DNA of 64,000 nucleotides, from NCBI GenBank assembly GCA_036480335.1, contig JAZGGH010000139.1, positions 32,184-96,183 on the forward strand, written 5' to 3'. A program made the translations under genes and the position numbers. The first letter of the stretch is position 1, and each line of letters opens with the position of its first letter. This stretch comes from JAZGER01 sp036480335 (GTDB lineage Bacteria; Pseudomonadota; Gammaproteobacteria; DSM-19610). This document shows positions 1 through 8,941 of the stretch, piece after piece. The notes under the pieces were generated by a model, which was not told the origin of the DNA, made no database searches, and saw only the letters and a list, made by a program, of their open reading frames with translations.

Positions 1-990
1 GGTCAGATGATGGACCGTATTAAAGGTGTGCGCAAAAAGCTGTCCCAGGAAATGGGTTTTCTTTTCCATCCTGTTCACATCAAGGATAACCTCGAATTAT
101 CACCAACAACCTACCGTATTCTTCTCATGGGCGTTCCTGTTGGTGAGGCTGAAATATTCCCAGACAGGGAGCTTGCCATTAATCCTGGCAGGGTTTTCGG
201 AAAACTGGAAGGTATAGAAGCGAAAGATCCGGCTTTTAATCTTGATGCGATATGGATCAATATTTCTGATCGCGATAACGCACAATCACTGGGCTACACC
301 GTTGTTGATGCGAGTACCGTCGTGGCAACGCACCTGAGCCAGGTATTGCAGTCCCATGCTCATGAATTGCTGGGCCATGAAGAAGTGCAGCAATTGCTTG
401 ATGCATTGGCTGAGAAATCAGCAAAACTGGTTGAAGAGCTAGTGCCTGGTGTTCTCACTGTGAGCCAGATATTGAAAGTGCTACAGAACTTGCTTCAGGA
501 AGGTGTGCCTATACGAGATATGCGCACAATCGCTGAAACTCTGGCGGCCCAGGCACAAAAGAGTCGAGATTCTGGCGATATGACTGCAGCGGTAAGAATC
601 TCCCTTGGCCGACAAATTATTCAGAATATCAATGGTATAGCGGATGAGGTCGAAGTTATTACGCTAGATCCTGCGTTGGAACACTTATTGCAGCAAGGGG
701 TGCAGAGCGTCAATCAGGGTGAACCCGGAATTGAACCCGGACTCGCAGAACGGATGCATCGGTCTCTGGCAGAAACAGTGCAGAGACAGGAGGCTAGTGG
801 TCGAGCATCGATTTTGCTGGTCATCCCTCTGATTCGCCCCTGGTTGTCAAGAATGGTTAGACACAGCATCCCTGATCTCAGTGTGCTGTCATATAACGAA
901 ATTCCTGACAACAAACAAATTAAGGTTATTGCAAATATAGGGCAGGAATTACCTGCTCCTGACGAGAATGAAACGGTAACGGAACAGTAA
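1..990 (+). CDS. flhA: Flagellar export protein FlhA, C-terminal part (5' end outside window)
   Basis: The reading frame is open to the left edge, so this is the C-terminal ~330 residues of a ~700-residue protein. FlhA is the inner-membrane export-gate protein of the flagellar type III secretion apparatus. The visible part is the cytoplasmic domain that docks chaperone-substrate complexes; the N-terminal membrane segments lie upstream. Recognisable stretches are DASTVVATHLSQVL, the GHEEVQQLLD segment, VPGVLTVSQILKVLQNLL and the VPIRDMRTI motif. The next gene is flhF, 61 bp downstream, as in most polar flagellates. The in-frame ATG at 7 is internal and not the true start. Confidence 0.95.
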   Translation, partial: GQMMDRIKGVRKKLSQEMGFLFHPVHIKDNLELSPTTYRILLMGVPVGEAEIFPDRELAINPGRVFGKLEGIEAKDPAFNLDAIWINISDRDNAQSLGYTVVDASTVVATHLSQVLQSHAHELLGHEEVQQLLDALAEKSAKLVEELVPGVLTVSQILKVLQNLLQEGVPIRDMRTIAETLAAQAQKSRDSGDMTAAVRISLGRQIIQNINGIADEVEVITLDPALEHLLQQGVQSVNQGEPGIEPGLAERMHRSLAETVQRQEASGRASILLVIPLIRPWLSRMVRHSIPDLSVLSYNEIPDNKQIKVIANIGQELPAPDENETVTEQ

Positions 991-1051
991 TGATAACGAA
1001 AGACAGCCAACGGGTAGCTAGATATTCATTCCCAACAGATGGGCAGCTTGC

Positions 1052-2332
1052 ATGAATGTTAGTCGTTTCATTGCGGCAGATATGCGTCAGGCTATACGCC
1101 AGATTAGAGATGCATTAGGCCCGGATGCCGTCATTCTTTCAAATAGAAAGGTCGATGAGGGTATCGAAATTATCGCAGCAATCGATTACGACGAAACACT
1201 GTTGTTCAATAATCAATCCGCTTCAGATAAACAGATAGTATCGACAACAGAAGAAGCTCAACAGGCGATCATCAGTTCCAGCGAAGAAACTTCTGATGTT
1301 TATTCAAAGCAAACTGTTTACTCGAATGCAGAAGAACTGTCGGCTTCATCACAGAACACAAATCTACTTTCAGAGGATAATTCCGAGTCTGTTAGCAACC
1401 CAGGTGTTGATGAGATGCGTGCTGAAATTGTCCAGATGCGCAACCTGTTAGAAAACCAACTGGCACATTTTGCCTGGGGTGAAATGAAAACCCGGCAACC
1501 CGCAATAACTCAACTTATTCGTCGGCTTGAGCGGATTCAGCTGGATAAAACACTTATCAGGGAAATTAGTCAGTTAATTCCTTCAACTGCATCACAGGAT
1601 CAGGCATGGAAAATGGCAGTACAGACACTCTGTGACAGATTACCTGTTTTCAAAGATGATCTGTTGGCTGATGGGGGTGTTATTGCACTGGTTGGCGCGA
1701 CGGGTGTTGGTAAAACGACAAGCATAGCGAAACTTGCTGCAAGGTATATTCTCAGATATGGGCAGCGTCATCTAGGCCTGGTGACGACCGATGGTTATCG
1801 AATTGCAGCCTATGATCAGTTGTTGACCTTTGGTCAGATACTGGGAATACCCGTGCAAATAGTATCAGGAAACCAGGATCTTGAGTCCACGCTGCGTTCA
1901 ATATCGGATAAACGTCTGGTTCTGATTGATACGGCGGGAATGAGTCAGCGAGATAAGCGTATACAGGATCAGATAACCATACTGACCGAGATTGAAACGC
2001 CTGTGAAAACCGTGCTGGTATTGTCTGCGACAACACAAATAGCCGTACTCGAACAGACAATTGAGTCTTTCAATGCTGATTCATTGTGCGGTGTCATTAT
2101 TACCAAGCTGGATGAAGCGGCATCTCTGGGAGGCTTGATATCATTGTTAATTAAAAAACAATTACCCGTTACCTTTATTGGAGATGGACAAAGGGTGCCT
2201 GAAGATATGCACATAGCAAGGGAACAAACATTGATTCAAAAAGCAATAGACCTTTCAGATTTATGTGATTATCCGGAAGATGACAGAATGGCTGAACAAT
2301 ATGGCGGAGTGGAATTCCATGCTGCTATCTGA
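1052..2332 (+). CDS. flhF: Flagellar biosynthesis SRP-type GTPase FlhF
   Basis: FlhF is a GTPase of the SRP/FtsY family that marks the site and number of polar flagella. Its 426 residues begin with the family start MNVSRFIAADMRQAI and an LGPDAVILSNR stretch. A variable, acidic Ser/Glu-rich linker follows (about 60-130), then the NG domain. The P-loop GATGVGKT lies near residue 214, DTAGMSQRD is the G3 region, and TKLDEAASLGG is the G4 and following loop. It sits between flhA and flhG, its regulatory partner, and its last 14 bases overlap the preferred flhG start. Length and order are typical of Pseudomonas/Vibrio-type gammaproteobacteria. Confidence 0.95.
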   Translation: MNVSRFIAADMRQAIRQIRDALGPDAVILSNRKVDEGIEIIAAIDYDETLLFNNQSASDKQIVSTTEEAQQAIISSSEETSDVYSKQTVYSNAEELSASSQNTNLLSEDNSESVSNPGVDEMRAEIVQMRNLLENQLAHFAWGEMKTRQPAITQLIRRLERIQLDKTLIREISQLIPSTASQDQAWKMAVQTLCDRLPVFKDDLLADGGVIALVGATGVGKTTSIAKLAARYILRYGQRHLGLVTTDGYRIAAYDQLLTFGQILGIPVQIVSGNQDLESTLRSISDKRLVLIDTAGMSQRDKRIQDQITILTEIETPVKTVLVLSATTQIAVLEQTIESFNADSLCGVIITKLDEAASLGGLISLLIKKQLPVTFIGDGQRVPEDMHIAREQTLIQKAIDLSDLCDYPEDDRMAEQYGGVEFHAAI

Positions 2333-3206
2333 AGTTAAACTGGATCAGGCTACAGGCCTGCGTCGACTCACAAACCCGGAACCCGTCAGAGTGATAGCTG
2401 TGGCGAGTGGCAAAGGTGGAGTTGGGAAAACGAATGTGTCTGTGAATCTTTCCGTAGCACTGTCAGAGGCCGGTAATCATGTCATGTTACTGGATGCAGA
2501 TCTGGGTATGGCGAATGTAGATGTGCTGCTAGGACTTAGCCCGAAACAGAATCTTTCACATGTGATTTCAGGTGAACGAAACCTTGATGAAATCATAGTG
2601 ACTGGTCCTTCTGACGTTATGATTATACCCGGCGCATCGGGCATCAAAAAACTGACAGAACTGACAACTCTGGAGCATGCCGGGTTAATTCGAGCGTTCA
2701 GTGAATTAACATATCCGATAGATACATTGGTTATTGATACACCTGCAGGAATTAATGAAAGTGTTGTCAGTTTTTGTCAGGCAGCACAGGAAGTACTGGT
2801 GGTGGTTTGTGATGAACCCGCTTCGATTACTGATGCTTATGCTCTGATTAAGGTGCTGAGTCGGGATTATGGTATTCAGCATTTCAGGGTGCTTGCGAAT
2901 ATGGCGGAGAGTGTTCAGGAAAGCCAGGAATTATTTAGAAAACTGTTGCGTGTTACGAGTCGTTATCTTGATGTAACCCTGGAGTACACAGGTTCAATTC
3001 CTCAGGATGAATACCTTAGAAAGGCCGTCAAAAAACAAAAGGCTGTCTTACATGCATTTCCTCGCAGCCGATCTGCGATGGCGTTTCGAGCAATATCAAA
3101 GAAAATGGGCCGATGGCCGGTACCGTCAGTTGCGGGCGGCCATCTGGAATTTTTTGTAGAACGACTTATTCAATCAAGTCATAGATTAATGGAGATACCA
3201 GCATGA
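2319..3206 (+). CDS. flhG: Flagellar number regulator FlhG/FleN (MinD-like ATPase)
   Basis: MinD/ParA-type ATPase that limits polar flagella to one by antagonising FlhF (and, in pseudomonads, the master regulator FleQ). The deviant Walker A GKGGVGKTNVSVNL starts near residue 31, followed by LLDADLGMANVD and the VIDTPAGI region. The N-terminal LDQATGLRRL is typical of FlhG. I chose ATG 2319 because GGAG lies 9 bases upstream and the family usually begins just before the DQA-GLR motif. In-frame alternatives are GTG 2265, ATG 2280 and ATG 2301. Its stop overlaps the fliA start as ATGA, indicating translational coupling. Confidence 0.93.
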   Translation: MLLSEVKLDQATGLRRLTNPEPVRVIAVASGKGGVGKTNVSVNLSVALSEAGNHVMLLDADLGMANVDVLLGLSPKQNLSHVISGERNLDEIIVTGPSDVMIIPGASGIKKLTELTTLEHAGLIRAFSELTYPIDTLVIDTPAGINESVVSFCQAAQEVLVVVCDEPASITDAYALIKVLSRDYGIQHFRVLANMAESVQESQELFRKLLRVTSRYLDVTLEYTGSIPQDEYLRKAVKKQKAVLHAFPRSRSAMAFRAISKKMGRWPVPSVAGGHLEFFVERLIQSSHRLMEIPA

Positions 3207-3934
3207 ATGGTGCAGCAATGTATGTTTCTAGTCAGAGTACTGAGAGAGATGGCCTGGTCGTAAAACATGCCTCACTTGTTAAACGAATTGCTTTTCATTT
3301 GATGAGTAGATTACCGCCGAGTGTGCAGGCCGATGATCTGATTCAGGCAGGCATGATTGGCTTGCTGGAAGCTTCAAGGAACTATGATTCAACACAAGGT
3401 GCCAGTTTTGAAACCTATGCCGGTATTCGGGTTCGTGGTGCAATGCTTGATGAAATCAGAAGAACAGACTGGACACCACGATCAGTGCATAGAAAAGCAC
3501 GACAGGTAGCTCAGGCTGTGCGCGAAATCGAAAATGAATTTGGTCGTGATGCACGCGATCAGGAAGTGGCTAAAAAGCTTGATCTGACCTTAAAGGAATA
3601 TCATAAAATACTTCAGGATTCGACCGGTTGTAGAGTATTCAGTATAGATGATGGTGGTGCTTTTGCAGACGACGCAACGCCTCAAATTAAAGATGAAGAT
3701 GCAAATGAACCACTTGAAACACTGCATAATTCAGATTTTAAATCATCACTGGCGAATACTATTTCAGGTTTGCCTGAAAGAGAACGCCTGGTTATGGTGA
3801 TGTATTACAACGAAGAATTGAATTTGCGTGAGATAGGTGAAGTTCTGGGTGTGAGTGAATCCCGTGTCTGTCAGATACATGGACAAGCTTTGATCAGATT
3901 GCGCTCTCGCATGAGTGAATGGGTTTCAGATTAA
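3203..3934 (+). CDS. fliA: RNA polymerase sigma factor FliA (sigma-28)
   Basis: Alternative sigma factor for late flagellar and chemotaxis genes; 243 residues, the usual length. Region 2 is visible as VQADDLIQAGMIGLLEA and FETYAGIRVRGAMLDEIR, with the RRTDWTPRSV stretch that follows. Region 4 ends with LREIGEVLGVSESRVCQIHGQAL, the helix-turn-helix that reads the -35 element. It starts inside the flhG stop codon. An anti-sigma factor FlgM is expected elsewhere; none is seen here. I could not find a convincing sigma-28 promoter (TAAA-N15-GCCGATAA) upstream of cheY. Confidence 0.95.
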   Translation: MNGAAMYVSSQSTERDGLVVKHASLVKRIAFHLMSRLPPSVQADDLIQAGMIGLLEASRNYDSTQGASFETYAGIRVRGAMLDEIRRTDWTPRSVHRKARQVAQAVREIENEFGRDARDQEVAKKLDLTLKEYHKILQDSTGCRVFSIDDGGAFADDATPQIKDEDANEPLETLHNSDFKSSLANTISGLPERERLVMVMYYNEELNLREIGEVLGVSESRVCQIHGQALIRLRSRMSEWVSD

Positions 3935-3995
3935 ATGGAAATAGAAAACAGACAAGAGACGAATACGGGTACTAAACTGGCAGGAGGCCATCCAA

Positions 3996-4391
3996 GTGAA
4001 TACTGATATGAAAATACTGATTGTTGACGATTTTTCAACCATGCGTCGAATCATCAAGAATCTTCTTCGGGATCTTGGGTTCACTAATGTTGAAGAAGCA
4101 GATGATGGTAACACTGGTTTGCCAAAACTGCAGTCAGGTAATTTTGATTTTCTGGTAACTGACTGGAATATGCCGGGCATGACAGGTATCGATTTGCTCA
4201 AGGCTGTTCGCGCTGATGAGAAACTCGCTTCTTTACCAGTATTAATGGTGACAGCTGAATCTAAACGCGAGCAAATTATCGAAGCTGCACAGGCTGGAGT
4301 GAATGGTTATGTTGTAAAGCCCTTTACTGCGGCGACACTCAAGGAAAAAATAGATAAGATTTTTGAAAGACTAGAAGCTACGGCAGAGTAG
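3996..4391 (+). CDS. cheY: Chemotaxis response regulator CheY
   Basis: Single-domain receiver that, when phosphorylated by CheA, binds the flagellar switch protein FliM. Of 131 residues, the acidic pocket is D11/D12, the phospho-acceptor D56 is in VTDWNMPG, T86 in LMVTAES, Y105 in NGYVVKPF and K108. All five landmark CheY residues are therefore present. The GTG at 3996 has a perfect AGGAGG eight bases upstream; the ATG at 4008 is a less likely alternative. cheZ follows after 3 bases. Confidence 0.96.
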   Translation: MNTDMKILIVDDFSTMRRIIKNLLRDLGFTNVEEADDGNTGLPKLQSGNFDFLVTDWNMPGMTGIDLLKAVRADEKLASLPVLMVTAESKREQIIEAAQAGVNGYVVKPFTAATLKEKIDKIFERLEATAE

Positions 4392-4394
4392 GCA

Positions 4395-5159
4395 ATGACT
4401 GCCATCAAGGAAAAGAACAGCAATGAGCTCCTGCATTTTGCCGAACTGTTGGTTGATGAGGTGAACTCGGGTAACGAGCCTGAGGTCAATCGTATCATCA
4501 TGCAGATGGGTGAGCTGCAGGAAAACCATCTCTTCCAGGAGATTGGAAAGATAACGCGAAAGTTGCATACCGCCCTGGGCGGTTGCGAAGTGGATTCCAG
4601 AATGCAATCGATTGCACAAAGTGATATTCCGGATGCAAAGCTGCGATTAAACCATGTTATCTCAATGACAGAAGATTCGGCCAATAGAACGCTTTCTGCT
4701 ATTGAGACGGCTATGCCTGTTTCCGATACGTTATCCAGGAATTCTTCTGATCTGTATAGCAAGTGGCAGAAATTCATTAGTCGGAATATGTCCTATGATG
4801 AATTTCGCTCAATGAGCCAGGAAATTAATGATTTTCTCGGCGAAACAACGCAGCAGGCAAAAATTCTTAATCAGAGTCTGACTGATATCCTTATGGCGCA
4901 GGATTTTCAGGATCTGACCGGACAGATAATCAAACGTGTGATTAGGCTTGTTCAGGAAGTTGAAGACAATATGGTTGAGATGATTCGAACACCTGTTTAT
5001 ACGCAGAATCAGGCTGAAGCAACAGCACAACAGAAAGTCCATGAGGAACAAGTGATGTCTGCAGGGCAGGGGCCCGCTGTGCCAAATGTGAAGGATGCAG
5101 GTGCAGCAGTAAATGGTCAGGATGAAGTGGACGATTTGTTATCCAGCCTGGGGTTTTAG
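4395..5159 (+). CDS. cheZ: CheY-P phosphatase CheZ
   Basis: Phosphatase that removes phosphate from CheY. The protein has 254 residues, long helical stretches typical of the four-helix-bundle dimer, and the diagnostic active-site motif AQDFQDLTGQIIKRV, containing the catalytic Gln and the neighbouring Asp. The extreme C-terminus DEVDDLLSSLGF resembles the amphipathic CheY-binding tail of the family. A Gln/Ala-rich flexible segment precedes it. It lies between cheY and cheA with short gaps. Confidence 0.94.
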   Translation: MTAIKEKNSNELLHFAELLVDEVNSGNEPEVNRIIMQMGELQENHLFQEIGKITRKLHTALGGCEVDSRMQSIAQSDIPDAKLRLNHVISMTEDSANRTLSAIETAMPVSDTLSRNSSDLYSKWQKFISRNMSYDEFRSMSQEINDFLGETTQQAKILNQSLTDILMAQDFQDLTGQIIKRVIRLVQEVEDNMVEMIRTPVYTQNQAEATAQQKVHEEQVMSAGQGPAVPNVKDAGAAVNGQDEVDDLLSSLGF

Positions 5160-5180
5160 GCTGACATACAGGGAAAGAAT

Positions 5181-7310
5181 ATGACTGTCGATCTGAACGA
5201 TGAAATTTTACAGGATTTCCTGGTAGAAGCGGGTGAAATCCTGGAACAGCTGAATGAAGACCTGGTGGAGCTTGAACAGAGTTCAGGCGATAAGGAAATA
5301 CTGAATACAGTTTTTCGGGGTTTTCATACCATCAAGGGCGGCGCAGGTTTTCTAGCGTTAACAGGACTTGTTGATATTTGCCATCGTGCGGAAGATGTAT
5401 TCAATGTTCTACGAAACGGTGAAAGGGCAGTCGATGCAGAATTGATGGATGTTGTCCTCGCCGTCATTGATGTTGTTAACGATATGTTTGCAGAAGTACA
5501 AAACGGTGAACTGCCAACCCCGGCTGATCCTGAGCTTCTACAGCGCCTGGAAGTATTAGCTGTACCAGCAGGTAATGATGAGCCCGCTAAAGATCAGTCT
5601 GATGAAGATTTTGAAAATATGCTCGAAGCTTCTCCAGCAGAGCCTGAAACGGCTGCACAGCCTAGCCAGGATGATGCGCTTGAAGCGGAGTTTGATTCAC
5701 TGCTTGATGATCTTTATAGCCAGGGAAAAGGGCCTGGGCAAGCAGCAAATACATCGACCAATACTGCGGATAGTAGTGCCACAGATAAGCCAGTAGAAGA
5801 TCCTCTCGAAGCCGAATTTGGTGCCCTGCTTGATGATCTACATGGCACCGGCGGGCCTGGTAAGAAGGCTGTGGTAGAGAATGCTCAATCAAATAGCCCA
5901 AATAGTGGCGATATTACTGAAGCCGAATTTGATGCATTGCTTGACCAGTTACATGGTGATGGCAAAGGTCCTGTTCCTGCCGTAGCATCTGAGGCGATAG
6001 AATCAGCCGGCAGTCCGGTTGAAAAACCTGTACAGCAGCAAGTAGTAGCAGAAAAGAAAAAGCCAGTTGAAAAATCTTCCAGTGAAAATGAGACGACTAA
6101 AGCTCCAAACAAGACAGCTAAAAAGGAAACAGCAGCACCTAAGGTTGAATCAACGGTGCGTGTTGATACAGGTCGCCTGGATGACATAATGAATATGGTT
6201 GGTGAACTGGTTCTGGTCAGGAACCGGTTAACGACACTGAAAGATACGCTGGATAATGAACCACTTGATCAGGCTGTCGCTAATCTCGATGTGGTTACAG
6301 CTGACCTTCAGTCCGCAGTAATGAAAACCCGAATGCAGCCTGTCAAAAAAGTATTTGGACGATTTCCACGTGTGGTGCGTGATCTTGCCAGGAGTCTAAA
6401 GAAGGAAATCAATCTTGAGATGAGGGGAGAAGATACAGACCTTGACAAAAACCTGGTTGAAGCCCTTGCTGATCCACTGGTTCATCTGGTCAGAAATTCT
6501 GTTGATCATGGTATCGAGTTGCCTGATGAACGGATCGCAGCCGGCAAATCACGTGATGGTACTGTTGTCCTTTCTGCATCACAGGAAGGCGATCATATTC
6601 TCATGACTATTGAGGATGATGGTAAAGGCATGGACGCCAATATTCTACGCCAGAAAGCGGTAGAAAAAGGGCTGATGGATGAAGAATCTGCGGCAGGTCT
6701 GAGTGATAAGGAATGTTATAACCTGATTTTCCACGCCGGCTTCTCAACCAAGGATGTGATCTCCGATGTCTCTGGCCGAGGTGTGGGAATGGATGTGGTG
6801 AAAACCAAGATTGCGCAACTGAATGGATCTGTTGAAGTTGATTCTACCCTGGGAAAAGGCAGTTGTGTGATCATCCGTGTTCCCCTGACGCTTGCTATCA
6901 TGCCGACGTTGATGGTTACTCTGGGCAATCAGCCCTTTGCGCTGCCATTAGGTAGTGTTAGCGAGATATTTGAACTGGAGGAACAGAAAACCAATCTTCT
7001 TGATGGGCAGAAAGTTGTCATGGTGCGTGATCAGCCATTACCGATTTATTTTCTGCAGGACTGGCTTTCCAGTCACGGTGGTTCTGTGAATCAAACTACA
7101 GGTCATGTTGTTGTCGTACATATTGGCAGCCAGACTATTGGCTTTGTCGTTGAGACATTGATTGGACAGGAAGAAGTCGTCATCAAGCCATTAGGTGCTT
7201 TTTTACAGGGTCTGCCCGGATTTGCAGGTGCGACTATCACGGGTGATGGACGAATTGCATTGATTCTGGATGTCCCCGGTCTGTTAAAAACCCATGCAGG
7301 AGGCTTCTGA
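5181..7310 (+). CDS. cheA: Chemotaxis histidine kinase CheA with repeat-bearing linker
   Basis: Kinase of chemoreceptor arrays; 709 residues. P1 (about 1-130) carries the phosphorylated H49 in FRGFHTIKGGAG. Dimerisation P3 begins near VRVDTGRLDDIMNMVGE. The P4 ATPase has LVRNSVDHGIE (N box), DDGKGMD and GRGVGMDVV; P5 is the CheW-like C-terminus. No standard P2 is obvious. Instead the ~200-residue linker is acidic and low-complexity and holds three copies of a short motif EAEF-x-x-LLD-x-L starting at residues 168, 210 and 247, each followed by a Gly/Pro-rich tract. Because parC and parP follow in the same operon, these repeats are a candidate ParP-binding region; that is inference. Confidence 0.95.
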   Translation: MTVDLNDEILQDFLVEAGEILEQLNEDLVELEQSSGDKEILNTVFRGFHTIKGGAGFLALTGLVDICHRAEDVFNVLRNGERAVDAELMDVVLAVIDVVNDMFAEVQNGELPTPADPELLQRLEVLAVPAGNDEPAKDQSDEDFENMLEASPAEPETAAQPSQDDALEAEFDSLLDDLYSQGKGPGQAANTSTNTADSSATDKPVEDPLEAEFGALLDDLHGTGGPGKKAVVENAQSNSPNSGDITEAEFDALLDQLHGDGKGPVPAVASEAIESAGSPVEKPVQQQVVAEKKKPVEKSSSENETTKAPNKTAKKETAAPKVESTVRVDTGRLDDIMNMVGELVLVRNRLTTLKDTLDNEPLDQAVANLDVVTADLQSAVMKTRMQPVKKVFGRFPRVVRDLARSLKKEINLEMRGEDTDLDKNLVEALADPLVHLVRNSVDHGIELPDERIAAGKSRDGTVVLSASQEGDHILMTIEDDGKGMDANILRQKAVEKGLMDEESAAGLSDKECYNLIFHAGFSTKDVISDVSGRGVGMDVVKTKIAQLNGSVEVDSTLGKGSCVIIRVPLTLAIMPTLMVTLGNQPFALPLGSVSEIFELEEQKTNLLDGQKVVMVRDQPLPIYFLQDWLSSHGGSVNQTTGHVVVVHIGSQTIGFVVETLIGQEEVVIKPLGAFLQGLPGFAGATITGDGRIALILDVPGLLKTHAGGF

Positions 7311-7376
7311 ACGTTTTTCGGAAACGATGTCGTAGATCCGACCGGAACCGTTCAGATCTGACACTATAATTGATAT

Positions 7377-8117
7377 ATGGATATATTAAGTCTGTTTGGA
7401 ATCATCATTGCCGTGACCGCAATTCTGGGCGGAAACTGGCTGGAAGGCGGTCATATTTCATCGTTGTTCCAGGTTACGGCCCTGATCATTGTTTTTGGTG
7501 GTACGCTGGGCGCTGTTATGGTTCAGACGCCGCTGAATACTTTTTTACGCGCCATCAAAATTGTAAGTTGGGTATTTAAACCCGAAAAACTTAAACACCG
7601 TGAAGCCATGGAAAAGGTGATTAACTGGAGCAATATTGCTCGCCGCGAAGGCCTGTTGGGGCTTGAAGTGATTGCAGGTAAAGAAACGGATGAATATACC
7701 CGCAAAGGGTTACAAATGTTGGTAGATGGTACCGATCCGGATTCAATAAGAACTATCCTGGAGCTGGAAAATGACACGCGTGAACAGACTGATATTCAGG
7801 CTGCAAAAGTGTTTGAGGGCATGGGAGGGTACAGTCCGACTATCGGTATTATCGGCGCAGTACTCGGGTTGATTCATGTCATGAATAATCTCAGTGATCC
7901 ATCAAAGCTTGGCGGCGGTATTGCAACCGCATTTGTCGCCACGATTTATGGTATCGGTCTGGCCAATATTTTTTTCCTGCCGATAGCGAATAAATTAAAA
8001 AGTATCATAAATTCACAATATCGGATGCGTGACATGATCATGGAAGGTGTTGTATCCATTGCGGAAGGTGAAAATCCTCGCAACATAGAAACCCGGTTAA
8101 ACGGTTTTTTCACCTGA
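7377..8117 (+). CDS. motC: Flagellar stator protein MotC (MotA family)
   Basis: Proton-channel stator subunit with four predicted membrane helices; 246 residues. Two are near the N-terminus (ILSLFGIIIAVTAIL and ALIIVFGGTLGAV) and two near the C-terminus (YSPTIGIIGAVLGLIHVM and IATAFVATIYGIGLANIFF), with a cytoplasmic loop between. The KLGGGIATAFVATIYG motif is typical of the family. It is paired with motD 20 bp downstream. Its position after cheA matches the MotCD stator of pseudomonads rather than a MotAB operon. A TATAAT hexamer lies at 7365-7370 just before the start, but no matching -35 was seen. Confidence 0.92.
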   Translation: MDILSLFGIIIAVTAILGGNWLEGGHISSLFQVTALIIVFGGTLGAVMVQTPLNTFLRAIKIVSWVFKPEKLKHREAMEKVINWSNIARREGLLGLEVIAGKETDEYTRKGLQMLVDGTDPDSIRTILELENDTREQTDIQAAKVFEGMGGYSPTIGIIGAVLGLIHVMNNLSDPSKLGGGIATAFVATIYGIGLANIFFLPIANKLKSIINSQYRMRDMIMEGVVSIAEGENPRNIETRLNGFFT

Positions 8118-8137
8118 GAGAAGGTAGAGGCAACAAT

Positions 8138-8941
8138 ATGGCCAGACGAAGAAAACCGGAAGTGGAAGAAAACCACGAACGCTGGTTGATTTCCTATGCG
8201 GATTTCATCACGTTATTATTTGCCTTTTTTGTGGTGATGTATTCGGTTTCGTCGGTCAACGAGGGCAAGTATCGGGTGTTGTCAGATTCTATTGAGTCTG
8301 CATTTCGTCACCCGATGTCTATATTGCATGCTCGGGGAGCGATTCAACCGAGTCTAATATCGTATTCGAATCCAGAGTGGTCTATCGTTCCCACCATCGT
8401 GCCGCCGCTTTTTATCCATCCGGATTTGAGAAAAAAAAGGTTACAGGATGAGCAGCAATCGACTCAACTCGAAAGTAGTATTGAAGAGGCTATGGCTGAT
8501 TTAATAGACCGGGATCTGATCAATGTTAGCCGAAATGGTGATCGCGTTGAAATCGAAATAAAGTCCAGCGTGCTTTTTTCTTCAGGCAGTACAACTATGG
8601 CTGAAGAATCGATCAGTATTCTGACGAAAATTGCAGAGAAGCTGAAACCGATGAGACATACCATTGACGTTGAGGGATTCACTGACAATATCCCCATCAA
8701 AAGTCCGATCTATCCATCCAACTGGGAGTTATCAGCGGCCAGATCAGCCAGTGTTGTGCATTTGTTTGCAAAGCTGGGTATTCAGCCTGAACGGCTAGCG
8801 GCGATCGGCTATGGCGAATTTCGTCCTCTGACGAGCAATGCTTCCGAAGCAGGACGATTGAGTAACCGGCGGGTTGTTCTTGTGGTTACGCCACAGAAAA
8901 ATAGTCAGGAAAGTGATGTTAACAGGGAGGTCGCAGAATGA
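8138..8941 (+). CDS. motD: Flagellar stator protein MotD (MotB family, OmpA-like)
   Basis: Peptidoglycan-anchoring stator subunit of 267 residues. After a short cytoplasmic tail there is one membrane helix, WLISYADFITLLFAFFVVMY, whose D22 is the conserved proton-binding aspartate. A plug and linker region follows. The C-terminal OmpA/MotB peptidoglycan-binding domain shows VEGFTDNIPI and NWELSAARSASVVHLF. The stop codon overlaps the start of the next gene as ATGA, so the stator and polar-positioning genes are translationally coupled. Confidence 0.93.
   Translation: MARRRKPEVEENHERWLISYADFITLLFAFFVVMYSVSSVNEGKYRVLSDSIESAFRHPMSILHARGAIQPSLISYSNPEWSIVPTIVPPLFIHPDLRKKRLQDEQQSTQLESSIEEAMADLIDRDLINVSRNGDRVEIEIKSSVLFSSGSTTMAEESISILTKIAEKLKPMRHTIDVEGFTDNIPIKSPIYPSNWELSAARSASVVHLFAKLGIQPERLAAIGYGEFRPLTSNASEAGRLSNRRVVLVVTPQKNSQESDVNREVAE

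Noticed and set aside
7365..7370. TATAAT as a promoter of motC
   Set aside because: No -35 at a workable distance, and the gene probably belongs to the chemotaxis operon.
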